DNA of 64,000 bases from DATCLS01 sp036563805 (GTDB lineage Bacteria > Actinomycetota > Acidimicrobiia > Acidimicrobiales > VFJN01). The notes under the pieces were generated by a model. It worked only from the letters and a program-made list of their open reading frames with translations, did no database searches and had not been told where the DNA came from. The position numbers and the translations under genes are program-made. The stretch is from positions 1-64,000 of the forward strand of contig DATCLS010000090.1 of the NCBI GenBank assembly GCA_036563805.1, read 5' to 3'. Below, piece after piece: positions 41,638-51,506 of the stretch. Numbering within the stretch: position 1 is the first letter of the stretch; each line of letters starts with the position of its first letter.

Positions 41638-42918
41638 TCACGACGGGAGGACGACGTACTGGTCGCGGCCGGGGCCGACGCCGACCAGCCGGATGGGCGT
41701 GCGCACCTGGTCCTCGAGGAAGGCCAGGTAGTCGCGTGCCTCGCGCGGCAGCTGGCCCACCTCGGTGACGCCGGACAGATCGGTCTGCCAGCCCGGCAGC
41801 TCCGCGTAGACGGGCCGAACCTTGTGCAGCAGCGACTGGTCGTCGGGGAACCGCTCGATGCGGCGGCCGTCGGCCTCGTAGGCCACGCACACCTTGACCG
41901 TCTCGAAGGCGTCGAGGACGTCGAGCTTGGTGATGGCCAGCTCGGACAGCGAGTTGAGCCGGGCCGCGTGCCGCAGCATGACCGCGTCGAACCAGCCGGC
42001 CCGGCGGCGCCGGCCCGTGTTGGTGCCGTACTCGTGGCCCCGGTCGACGAGCAGGTCGCCCTCCTCGTCGAACAGCTCGGTCGGGAACGGGCCCGAGCCG
42101 ACCCGGGTCACGTAGGCCTTCGCCACGCCCACGACTCGGGAGATGTGGCGAGGACCGACGCCGGCGCCGGTGCACGCCCCGCCGGCCACCGGGTTCGACG
42201 AGGTGACGTAGGGATAGGTGCCGTGGTCGAGGTCGAGGAACGTGGCCTGTGCCCCCTCGAACAGCACGTGCTCGTCGGCCTCGAGCGCCTCGTGGACGAG
42301 GTTGACCGTGTCGGCCACGTAGGGCTCGAGCCGGGGTGCCAGCTCGCCCAGGTAGCGCTCGGCGATCTCCTCGACGTCGGGCGGGAGCTGGTTGTAGACC
42401 TTGGCCAGCACCTGGCCCTTCTCCTTGAGGACCAGCTCGAGCTTCTGGCGGAAGATCTTGGGGTCGTACAGGTCCTGGACCCGCAGGCCGACCCGGGTCG
42501 CCTTGTCGGCGTACGCCGGGCCGATGCCCCGGCGGGTGGTGCCCAGCTTGTTCTTGCCCAGGTAGCGCTCGGTGACCCGGTCGATGAGCTGGTGGTAGGG
42601 GAGGATCAGGTGGGCGTTGGAGCTGACTCGCAGCCGGCTGCAGTCGATGCCCCGGCGGGTCAGCTCATCGATCTCGGCGAGCAGCACGGCGGGGTCGACG
42701 ACGACGCCGTTGCCGATCACGGGCGTGATGTGGTCGTAGAGGATGCCGCTGGGTATGAGCTGCAGGGCGAAGCTCTCGCCGTCGACCACCAGGGTGTGCC
42801 CGGCGTTGTGGCCGCCCTGGTAGCGCACGACCAGGTGCATCTCCTTGGCGAAGAGGTCGGTGAACTTGCCCTTCCCCTCGTCGCCCCACTGGGTTCCGAC
42901 AACGATGGTCGCCGGCAC
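41638..42918 (-). CDS. purA: Adenylosuccinate synthetase
   Basis: GTP-dependent first step from IMP to AMP. The 426-residue protein has VVGTQWGDEGKGKFTDL (phosphate loop and catalytic Asp), QGGHNAGHTLV with catalytic His, TTRRGIGPAYADKATR, FEGAQATFLDLDHGTYP, and the C-terminal GTP motif in KLDVLDAFETVKVC. GTG start. A possible -10 TAGTGT (42956-42961) would give a leader of roughly 25-30 bases containing GGAG. It heads the minus-strand purine gene series. Confidence 0.96.
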   Translation of the reverse strand: MPATIVVGTQWGDEGKGKFTDLFAKEMHLVVRYQGGHNAGHTLVVDGESFALQLIPSGILYDHITPVIGNGVVVDPAVLLAEIDELTRRGIDCSRLRVSSNAHLILPYHQLIDRVTERYLGKNKLGTTRRGIGPAYADKATRVGLRVQDLYDPKIFRQKLELVLKEKGQVLAKVYNQLPPDVEEIAERYLGELAPRLEPYVADTVNLVHEALEADEHVLFEGAQATFLDLDHGTYPYVTSSNPVAGGACTGAGVGPRHISRVVGVAKAYVTRVGSGPFPTELFDEEGDLLVDRGHEYGTNTGRRRRAGWFDAVMLRHAARLNSLSELAITKLDVLDAFETVKVCVAYEADGRRIERFPDDQSLLHKVRPVYAELPGWQTDLSGVTEVGQLPREARDYLAFLEDQVRTPIRLVGVGPGRDQYVVLPS

Positions 42919-43016
42919 GTCGTGTTGTGCTCCTGCTCGCTTTCAAGGACGAGCCACACTAGCTGGTCAGCGGCCCGGTCCCCCGTACGGGTTTGTTAGG
43001 GTCCAGCCCACCCCCG

Positions 43017-43268
43017 ATGCGGACGTCATCCCCCTGCACGTGGTTCCCGTGGTGCACCCGGCCGGTCGCCCGCGCGGTCGAGCGGCGTACGGCGGACGGC
43101 GTGGTGCTGCGGGAGGCCGTGTGCGAACGGCACCTGCCCCACGCCCGCGACCACGGCTTCGTGCCGGTCGAGGGCGAAGAGCACGGGCCGGACGGGCGGC
43201 GCGACCACGCCGAGCCGGCCGGACGCGACGGGCGCGACGAACGGGCCGGGCGGGCCGACGCCGGCTAG
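43017..43268 (+). CDS. Possible small Cys-containing protein
   Basis: An 83-residue frame. The first 45 residues look protein-like (Cys at 7, Cys at 12, then TADGVVLREAVCERHLPHARDHGF). The Cys/His spacing could form a small zinc-binding unit. The remainder is charged low complexity (GRRDHAEPAGRDGRDERAGR). TAGGGT 14 bases before the ATG may be a -10. No family is recognised. It is divergent from purA, 98 bases away. Confidence 0.4.
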   Translation: MRTSSPCTWFPWCTRPVARAVERRTADGVVLREAVCERHLPHARDHGFVPVEGEEHGPDGRRDHAEPAGRDGRDERAGRADAG

Positions 43269-43287
43269 CGGACCGCGCCCGGCAGGG

Positions 43288-43345
43288 CGAGCCACACGGG
43301 CCGGGCGCGACGAGGGCCGGGGCCCACGCCCCGGCCCGTGGCTCG
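43288..43345. terminator. Strong hairpins downstream of the first wall-protein gene
   Basis: GGGCCGGGGC-ccac-GCCCCGGCCC (43314-43337) is a perfect 10-bp stem. A longer alternative pairs 43288-43307 with 43327-43345. It lies about 100 bases beyond the wall-protein stop and also after the plus-strand small gene. The rest of 43269-43440 holds no gene. Confidence 0.5.
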
Positions 43346-43440
43346 ATGATGCCGCCGATCGCCGCCGGGGCGGACATCCGCCCGGCCCCGCCCGGCCCGT
43401 GGCTCGTCGCAGTCGGCTCGTGTGGCCCGGCGCCCGGGGG

Positions 43441-44313
43441 TCAGGCCCGCTGCTGCAGGAACCGCCGGCCGAAGAAGGCGGCGGCGCCGAGGCCGAGGAG
43501 GGCGAGCCCGCCCACCACCAGCGGGACGGTGGTGCTGCTCCCGGTCTGGGGGAGCTCCCCGCCCGGGGCGGTCGTCGTCGGCGTGCTCGACTCGGTGGCG
43601 GGCAGCGTCGTGGACGGCGCGGCCGTCGTGGTGGTCTCCTCCGACGGCGCGGTGGTCGTGGTCTCCTCCGGCGGAGCCGTCGTCGTGGTGGTCTCCTCGG
43701 GCGGCGCCGAGGTCGTCGGGTGCGGGACGGTCGTGGTCGGGTGGCCGCCCGGGCGGTCCTTCCAGCAGAACCGGAAATGGCCGCGCCGCCGGCCGTGGTC
43801 GCCCCGGCCGTGGTCGCCCCAACCGTGGCGGCCCTCACGGTCGCGGTCGCCCCAACCGTGGCCGCCCCGGTCACCGTGGCCGCCCCAGTCGCCCCAGTCG
43901 TGGCCGCCCCACTCGAACTCGCCGTGGCGGCTGCCGTGGCCGCCGCCGTAGGTGAACAGGTGGCTCTCGCCCTCGCCGGGGACCTCGATGGCGCCGATCT
44001 CGACGCTGTCCGACGACCAGGTGACCTCGCCGTCCTCCACCCGGATGTCGACGTAGGCGTCGTCGCTGGTGTCGGGGGTGCCGCGGTCGTCGAGGAGGTG
44101 CCGCCCGCTCTCCATCGGGATCTCGGCCTCGACCCACTGGCCGCCGAAGCGCTCGGCCAGGTCGTCGAGCGTCCACCCCGGGCCCGTCTCGACCTCGGGC
44201 CCGCCGGTGGCGCCGGCCGGTGACCCGACGCCCAGGACCAGGGCCAGCGCCCCGGCCGCCGCGCACGTCAAGCCGCCCGCGACCCTGCGCCGGCTGGACA
44301 CGTGCTGTTCCAT
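43441..44313 (-). CDS. LPXTG-anchored cell-wall protein (Gly/His/Trp-rich)
   Basis: A 290-residue exported protein; the ATG follows GGAGG. The signal peptide has RRR and an Ala/Leu-rich core ending ATGG. The mature part has a short folded region (GWTLDDLAERFGGQWVEAE) then a Gly/His/Trp/Asp-rich stretch with GGHDWGDWGGHGD-like repeats. A Thr/Pro/Glu stalk (PPEETTTTTAPPEE) leads to sorting signal LPQTG, a hydrophobic helix and the basic tail RRFLQQRA. A sortase will link it to peptidoglycan; none is encoded here. A paralogue lies immediately upstream. Confidence 0.88.
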   Translation of the reverse strand: MEQHVSSRRRVAGGLTCAAAGALALVLGVGSPAGATGGPEVETGPGWTLDDLAERFGGQWVEAEIPMESGRHLLDDRGTPDTSDDAYVDIRVEDGEVTWSSDSVEIGAIEVPGEGESHLFTYGGGHGSRHGEFEWGGHDWGDWGGHGDRGGHGWGDRDREGRHGWGDHGRGDHGRRRGHFRFCWKDRPGGHPTTTVPHPTTSAPPEETTTTTAPPEETTTTAPSEETTTTAAPSTTLPATESSTPTTTAPGGELPQTGSSTTVPLVVGGLALLGLGAAAFFGRRFLQQRA

Positions 44314-44404
44314 CGCTTGCCTCCGTTCGTCCCCAAGGGGCGTGATCGCCCCCCACACGCTCACTGAGGTCGAACACCCGTCCCGGCGTCCCCGATGTGG
44401 TCTC

Positions 44405-44466
44405 CCCGCAACCACCCGCCGAGCGGTGCTTCGGCTCCCCAGCCGAGCCGTGAGGCTTGCACACCC
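44405..44466 (-). promoter_or_regulatory. Conserved leader element, copy 1
   Basis: Reading toward the gene on the minus strand: block A GGGTGTGCAAG (44456-44466), hairpin TCGGCT-gggg-AGCCGA (44431-44446), and block C GGCGGGTGGTTGCGGG (44405-44420). The same three blocks, in the same order and with similar spacing, precede the upstream paralogue. An additional 8-bp hairpin (44465-44490) overlaps the distal end. Located 92-153 bases before the start codon. No named riboswitch class was recognised. Confidence 0.5.
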
Positions 44467-44500
44467 TCAGCGCTCGCGCAAACGCTGAGGTCACGCGCGC

Positions 44501-44532
44501 AGAGGGCCGGGACGTGACCGTCCCGGCCCTCT
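44501..44532. terminator. Perfect 14-bp hairpin between the two wall-protein genes
   Basis: AGAGGGCCGGGACG-tgac-CGTCCCGGCCCTCT lies 48 bases after the stop of the upstream wall-protein gene. It probably ends that transcript. There is no T run. Confidence 0.7.
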
Positions 44533-44579
44533 ATGTCACACGAAGTGTTCGATAGGAACGCTCTGGCGACTACGTCTCG

Positions 44580-45344
44580 TCAGGAGGCCGCCCGGTTCTG
44601 GAGGAAGCGGCGGCCAGCCACGAAGGCCACACCGGCAGCGACGAGGGCGCCACCCGCGGCGACCAGCGGCATGGTGCTGTTGCTACCGGTCCGGGGCAGC
44701 TCGCCACCCGGCGCCGTGGTGGTCGGCGTCTCGGTCGACGGCGGGGTCGGCTCGACCGACGTCGGGGGCGCGGTGGTCGGCGTCTCGCTCGACGGCGGGG
44801 TCTCGGTCGACGAGGTCGTCGTCGGCTCCTCGGTCGTGCTCGTCGTCGACGAGGACGTCGTGCTCGACGAGGTCGTCGTCGTGTCGTCGACCTCGGGCGG
44901 GCAGAAGTAGACGTGCTTGATGTACTCGGGGTCGCCGGTGAAGGCGGTGCCCGACGTCGCCGGCGGGTCGAAGGTGAACGTCTCGCCCTCGTCGCGGTTG
45001 GGCCAGCCGACCGCGTAGACGAACTCGACCGGCTCCGACGTCTCGAAGTCGAACGTGCGGGCGTCGTTCTCGGTGCGGACGTTGTCGATGGTGACCGTGA
45101 AGTCGCCATCGGTGTGCGTCCCGGGGACGTCGTCCTGGTTGTCGGGACCCCAGTGGAAGTCCCAGCCTTCGTCGGGGCAGGGGTGCTCGGGCATGCCGCC
45201 CCTCGGGCTCCGCCCGCCGTCGTGACCAGGGCCGCCGGTGGCGCCGGCGGCGCTCGGGAAGGCGCCGATGAGGCCGATGGCTCCGACCGCGGCCGCTGCC
45301 AGGCCCACCGCGGCCCTGCGGCGACCGGACACGTGCTCTGTCAT
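44580..45344 (-). CDS. LPXTG-anchored cell-wall protein
   Basis: A 254-residue exported protein with ATG after GGAGG. Signal peptide MTEHVSGRRRAAVGLAAAAV is close to that of the downstream paralogue. The mature domain (about 35-150) contains DGDFTVTIDNVRTENDARTF and VYFCPPEVDD and looks beta-rich with two cysteines (HPC and FCPP) that may pair. A Thr/Ser/Pro stalk (TTTTSSSTTSSSTTS) follows, then LPRTG, a membrane helix and RRFLQNRAAS. It is anchored by a sortase elsewhere in the genome. The function of the folded domain is not recognised. Confidence 0.88.
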   Translation of the reverse strand: MTEHVSGRRRAAVGLAAAAVGAIGLIGAFPSAAGATGGPGHDGGRSPRGGMPEHPCPDEGWDFHWGPDNQDDVPGTHTDGDFTVTIDNVRTENDARTFDFETSEPVEFVYAVGWPNRDEGETFTFDPPATSGTAFTGDPEYIKHVYFCPPEVDDTTTTSSSTTSSSTTSTTEEPTTTSSTETPPSSETPTTAPPTSVEPTPPSTETPTTTAPGGELPRTGSNSTMPLVAAGGALVAAGVAFVAGRRFLQNRAAS

Positions 45345-45443
45345 TGATCCTCCGTGGTGTCTGCCGGGTCCGCCCCGGTGCCGACTGCTGGAGGAGATCC
45401 ACGAGCGGGACCGCTGGATGGCCACCCCCCTGACAGGCGGCCA

Positions 45444-45509
45444 CCCGCGAACCACGCCTTTGTGGAACCCCAACGAGCCCCAGCTCAAGTCCGGCACCCT
45501 TGCACACCC
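45444..45509 (-). promoter_or_regulatory. Conserved leader element, copy 2
   Basis: Minus strand: block A GGGTGTGCAAG (45499-45509), hairpin GAGC-tggg-GCTC (45475-45486), block C GGCGTGGTTCGCGGG (45444-45458). Order and spacing match copy 1 while the sequence between blocks differs, which suggests selection on structure or binding. Located 100-165 bases before the start codon. Confidence 0.5.
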
Positions 45510-45530
45510 GCTCCGCGGCACGCAAGGACC

Positions 45531-45558
45531 GTGACAGTTTCGTAATGTTCACTGTCAC
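45531..45558. promoter_or_regulatory. Operator-like palindrome
   Basis: GTGACAGT-N12-ACTGTCAC has perfect 8-base arms around an A/T-rich centre (TTCGTAATGTTC). It lies just upstream of leader copy 2 and is therefore placed to control the wall-protein promoter. The arms resemble the half-site layout of CRP/FNR-type or two-component regulators, but no specific regulator can be named. Confidence 0.5.
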
Positions 45559-45604
45559 CAACCCGTCCGGGCCCTACGGCCGGTGCGATCGGCCGCCCTG
45601 ATCG

Positions 45605-45674
45605 GGGTCGGGCCGGCGCCGGATCACGGCCGGACCAGCCGCCCGGACCAGGGTCGGGGCGGCGCCGGATCACG
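45605..45674. repeat. Direct repeat of 24 bases
   Basis: 45605-45628 and 45651-45674 match at 23 of 24 positions, centred on GGCGCCGGATCACG, with a 46-base period. Function unknown. Confidence 0.75.
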
Positions 45675-45744
45675 CGCCACGACCCCGGCGGGCGAGGTGC
45701 CCGGCCGGGGTCCGACGCACGAGGAGACCGGGTGCCGGCGTCGG

Positions 45745-48240
<2,496 letters not shown>

Positions 48241-48246
48241 GCGAAT

Positions 48247-48252
48247 ACTCTA
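48247..48252 (-). promoter_or_regulatory. Leaderless -10 element for clpB
   Basis: Minus-strand TAGAGT lies 6 bases before ATG 48240. The HspR-like palindrome begins 13 bases upstream of it and would cover the -35 region. Confidence 0.5.
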
Positions 48253-48265
48253 CAGGCCGCTGAGG

Positions 48266-48292
48266 AAAGTTGATACCTCTTGACTCAACTTT
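48266..48292. promoter_or_regulatory. HAIR-like HspR operator of clpB
   Basis: AAAGTTGA-N11-TCAACTTT has perfect 8-base arms; the spacer includes CTTGA. The HspR consensus (HAIR) is CTTGAGT-N7-ACTCAAG; this site shares TTGA/TCAA halves and the internal CTTGACTCAA but is not a textbook match. hspR is encoded at 61261-61656, and clpB is a classic HspR target in actinobacteria. Confidence 0.55.
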
Positions 48293-48607
48293 GGCGAGGC
48301 AGCAGCTGGACGTGCCGGACGTCCGCCCCGCGTCAACGCGTCGGGGAGCGGCGGGCACCCGCGCCGGTCGCAGGCGCGCCGCGAGGTCGGGACGCGGGCG
48401 ATGGCGTCCGCACCACGGCTCCCGGCCGGCGACGGTTGCGGTGGAGCGCAGCGAGACCGGCGTGTCATGACAGCCCCCTGGCCGACGCCTGAGCGTCCGC
48501 CCTCGCGGACGCAGCGTACCGGCCCACCCCCGCCCGCGGCCGCCGTGGGTCCGGGCGGCGGGTCGCCAGGGCGTGCCCGTCGGGGCCGGCGACGGGCGGG
48601 CCCCTGA

Positions 48608-48613
48608 TAGCGT
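48608..48613 (+). promoter_or_regulatory. Leaderless -10 element for the FkbM gene
   Basis: TAGCGT ends 8 bases before ATG 48622, in an extended TGATAGCGT context. Confidence 0.5.
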
Positions 48614-48621
48614 CCCTGGCC

Positions 48622-49521
48622 ATGCGCGGGGCAACAGGGGCGACAGCCCGCAGGCGTGCGACGCGCGTCCCCGTGCCGGTCTCAGCGTTCGTCGACACCG
48701 CGCGGCGCATCTGGACCAACCCGGAGAACCGGGGGCGGCGCCTCCGGCGCACGGCCGGTTGGGTGGGCTGGCAGGCCTGGGAGCGGGTCGTCCGCCGGCC
48801 CTGGACGGTCCCGTTCCACGGCGGGCTGCGCATGGTCTGCCACCCGCACGACCAGGTGACGTCGCTGGTCATCTACTGCGGGCTCTACGACCCCGAAGAG
48901 ATGCGGTTCCTCCTCGACTGGCTGCGGCCGGGCGACACGTTCGTCGACGTCGGGGCGAACGTGGCCCCGTACTCGCTGCTGTCCACGCTGGTCCCCGACA
49001 CCCGGGCGGTGGCGTTCGAGCCGGGCTCGCTGGCCCGCCGGCGGGCCCGGGCCAACATCGACCTCAACGGCCTCGGCGACCGGATCGAGCTGGTGCCGCT
49101 GGCGGTGAGCGACGCGACGGGCACGGCCCGGCTGTCCGACGGCGAGTCGGCGACCAACGCCCTGGTCGGAAATGACTACCCGGGCCCGGTCGAGGAGGTC
49201 GCCACCGTGACCCTCGACGGCTTCGACGCCGGCGGCCGCCTCGGCCGGGTCGGGCTGATCAAGATCGACGTCGAGGGCTTGGAGCCGGCCGTGCTCGACG
49301 GGGCGCGGGCGCTGATCGACCGCGACCGGCCGGCGCTCGTCGTCGAGCTGAACGACGTGCCCGCCCTCCGCGCCTTCACGATGGCGGCCGGGTACGAGCC
49401 GGTGCGCTACCGGCCGGCCGGGCGGGCGCTCGAGCCCCGGCCCTGGCCCGACCGGCCCGGCGGCAACGTGATATTGGTCCCCGACCTCACCGCCGCCCGC
49501 CGACGGCTCAGCGGCCGCTGA
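48622..49521 (+). CDS. FkbM-family methyltransferase
   Basis: SAM-dependent O-methyltransferase of the FkbM type, commonly acting on sugars of surface polysaccharides. In 299 residues, motif I is TFVDVGANVAPYSLLS, motif II VAFEPGSLARRRARANIDLNG, and LIKIDVEGLEPAVLDGA the FkbM hallmark. VVELND closes the domain. The first 25 residues are basic and probably not conserved. It opens the exopolysaccharide region and is convergent with the chain-length/BY-kinase gene, 100 bases apart. Confidence 0.9.
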   Translation: MRGATGATARRRATRVPVPVSAFVDTARRIWTNPENRGRRLRRTAGWVGWQAWERVVRRPWTVPFHGGLRMVCHPHDQVTSLVIYCGLYDPEEMRFLLDWLRPGDTFVDVGANVAPYSLLSTLVPDTRAVAFEPGSLARRRARANIDLNGLGDRIELVPLAVSDATGTARLSDGESATNALVGNDYPGPVEEVATVTLDGFDAGGRLGRVGLIKIDVEGLEPAVLDGARALIDRDRPALVVELNDVPALRAFTMAAGYEPVRYRPAGRALEPRPWPDRPGGNVILVPDLTAARRRLSGR

Positions 49522-49621
49522 CGCCACGCAAGCGGGCAGCACGCCCGCGCCGCGAGACGGAGCTCGCGCCGCCCCAGCCCGGCCGGGCCGCGGCGCCGGC
49601 ACGCCCGGGGTGGGCGGCGGG

Positions 49622-51370
49622 TCAGTTGGGCCGCCCGGGCGGGAACGGCTGCCACTCGGCCGAGTCGGCCGCGCCGGTCGGAGCCATCGGCGGCGGCGGC
49701 CCGTAGCTGCCGCCGTCGCGCCGCCGCCCGTTGCGCTGGATCGGCGTGACGGTCTCGTACCGGTACGGCGCCGTGCTGAACGTGGCGTCGGGCGAGAGGC
49801 TGTTGAGCACGGTGCCGGCCAGCGGGGCGTCCACCTGCCGGAGCATCTCCACCGCCCGGGCCAGGCCCCGCTTCGACGTCTTGTTGGCGGACGTCACCAG
49901 CAGCGTGATGTCGACCATGCGGGCCAGCACCAGCGAGTCGGTCACCGGCAGGACCGGCGGGCAGTCGATCACGACCATGTCGTAGGTCTGGCCCAGCACG
50001 TCGATCAGGCGCCGCGCCCGCTCGCCGCTCAGCAGCTCGGACGGGTTGGGCGGCGGCGAGCCGGCGGGCAGCACCGACAGGTTGGACACGGCCGGCACGG
50101 TCTGGATGGCCTGGGGCAGCGTGACGTCGCCGATCAGCACCCCGGTGAGGCCCGGCGTGAGCGGCACGCCGAGGATCTCCTCCATGCGGGGCCGACGGAG
50201 GTCGCCGCCGACGATCACGACCCGGTCGCCGGCCTGGGCGAACGTCACCGCCAGGTTGACCGATGTGAACGTCTTGCCCTCGGCGGGCGACGGGCTCGTG
50301 ACCTGGACCACCCGCACCTCGCGGTCGACGCCCAGGAACTTGACCGCCGTGCGCAGCGAGCGGAACGCCTCGGCCGCCGGCGCCGACGGCTGCGACACGG
50401 TGACCAGCTCGGACTCGCCCTGGTACTTGGGGATGAGGCCGAGCGTCGCCACGCCGGTGACCTGGTCGACGACCTCCTTCGACTTGACCGAGTCGTCGAA
50501 GTAGTCGCGGACGAAGGCCAGCGCGGCGCCGAGGAACAGGCCGAACACGACGGCGATGGCCAGGTTGAGCGGCAGGTTGGGGCTGATCGGGGCATCGGGG
50601 ACGCCCGCCGAGCTCAGCACCTGGGCGTTGCCGGCGGACGCCAGCTCGATGCCGAACTGCACGTCGTTGAGCTGGGCTCGCAGCTCGCCGGCCTGGGCCT
50701 GGAGCGCGTCGATCTGGGGCGCCCGCTCCTGGCGGAGGCTCTCGATCTGGGCTGCCGCCGCCTCGCGCTCGGCCGGGGTGCCGTTGGCCAGCTGGTCCTC
50801 GAGCTCGGCAATCGGCCGGCGCACCTCCTCGATCTGGTCGGTGACGGCGTCCAGCTGCTCGCGCAGCATGTCGGTGATGCCGATCAGCCGCTCGGCGTCC
50901 TTGTTCTGGCGGACCTGGACGTAGGTGTTGGCGTAGACGTTGAGGAGGGTGGCGGCCTCCTCGGGGTCGGACGAGACGAGCGACAGCTCGACCACGCTGC
51001 TCGTCACGTTCTGGTTCTGGCTCGTCTGGATGGGGCGGGCCGTGACGTCGAACACGGTGCCGTCGTCGAGCGAGCCGTTGTAGGCCTGGGCCACCTCGAA
51101 GCGCATGTCGCTCGAGGTCAGGAACGCCAGCTGGCTGGCCGCCTGCCGGTCGAGGTCACCCGAGTTGTTGCCCCCGAAGATGAGGGCGACCGGGTCGTTG
51201 ACCCCGGCCGTCAGGACCTGGGCGCGGACCCGGTAGCGGGGCGCCGGGATCAGCGACCAGGCCAGCGCCACGCCGACGAACACGAGCATCGTGATGACGA
51301 CGAACCAGCGCCGCCGAGCGATGACGGCCAGGTAGGACCGTAGCTCTGGCTCCTCCAGCTGCGGATCCAT
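49622..51370 (-). CDS. Chain-length determinant fused to BY-kinase
   Basis: A Wzc-like polysaccharide co-polymerase of 582 residues. N-terminal Wzz domain with helix WFVVITMLVFVGVALAWSLI, a periplasmic-type coiled-coil (about 160-250, ERLIGITDMLREQL), and the Pro-rich second helix NLPLNLAIAVVFGLFLGAAL. The cytoplasmic tyrosine-kinase domain has Walker A SPSPAEGKTFTSVNLA, Walker A' VVIVGGDLRRP (usually DxD; here only the last Asp is kept) and Walker B VVIDCPPVLP. The C-terminal tail has few tyrosines (YRYETV, SYGPP) rather than a Tyr cluster. TACTGT 9 bases before the ATG suggests a leaderless mRNA. Confidence 0.92.
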   Translation of the reverse strand: MDPQLEEPELRSYLAVIARRRWFVVITMLVFVGVALAWSLIPAPRYRVRAQVLTAGVNDPVALIFGGNNSGDLDRQAASQLAFLTSSDMRFEVAQAYNGSLDDGTVFDVTARPIQTSQNQNVTSSVVELSLVSSDPEEAATLLNVYANTYVQVRQNKDAERLIGITDMLREQLDAVTDQIEEVRRPIAELEDQLANGTPAEREAAAAQIESLRQERAPQIDALQAQAGELRAQLNDVQFGIELASAGNAQVLSSAGVPDAPISPNLPLNLAIAVVFGLFLGAALAFVRDYFDDSVKSKEVVDQVTGVATLGLIPKYQGESELVTVSQPSAPAAEAFRSLRTAVKFLGVDREVRVVQVTSPSPAEGKTFTSVNLAVTFAQAGDRVVIVGGDLRRPRMEEILGVPLTPGLTGVLIGDVTLPQAIQTVPAVSNLSVLPAGSPPPNPSELLSGERARRLIDVLGQTYDMVVIDCPPVLPVTDSLVLARMVDITLLVTSANKTSKRGLARAVEMLRQVDAPLAGTVLNSLSPDATFSTAPYRYETVTPIQRNGRRRDGGSYGPPPPMAPTGAADSAEWQPFPPGRPN

Positions 51371-51379
51371 GCCGCGGGG

Positions 51380-51385
51380 ACAGTA
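51380..51385 (-). promoter_or_regulatory. Leaderless -10 element for the chain-length/BY-kinase gene
   Basis: Minus-strand TACTGT lies 9 bases before ATG 51370, in the 136-base gap shared with the divergent polymerase gene, whose own likely -10 is TAGCGT at about 51473-51478. Confidence 0.4.
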
Positions 51386-51506
51386 GTCCTGCTCAGCGCA
51401 GCCGGCACGGCCTGGACGCGTAACCGCAGGTCAGGGCCGCCCCCGACGGCGACCGGGCGGTAACTTCCGTGTTAGCGTCCGTCGTCGGAGGTCGCCGGAG
51501 GTCGCC

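Larger units (their letters stand above)
45345..45744. other. Regulatory gap between clpB and the wall-protein gene
   Basis: These 400 bases hold no credible gene. From the wall-protein side they contain the GGAGG ribosome site, leader copy 2 (45444-45509), an operator-like palindrome (45531-45558) and a direct repeat (45605-45674). The first three belong to the wall-protein gene; clpB terminates at the far edge. Confidence 0.7.
48241..48621. other. Gap between divergent clpB and FkbM genes
   Basis: The clpB-proximal 60 bases carry its promoter and operator. The FkbM-proximal end carries TAGCGT. The middle is GC-rich sequence without a recognisable gene. Confidence 0.6.

Noticed and set aside
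44314..44579. Known c-di-AMP (ydaO) or cobalamin riboswitch before the wall-protein gene
   Set aside because: GGGGA-type strings superficially recall these RNAs, but their diagnostic core segments and spacing are missing.
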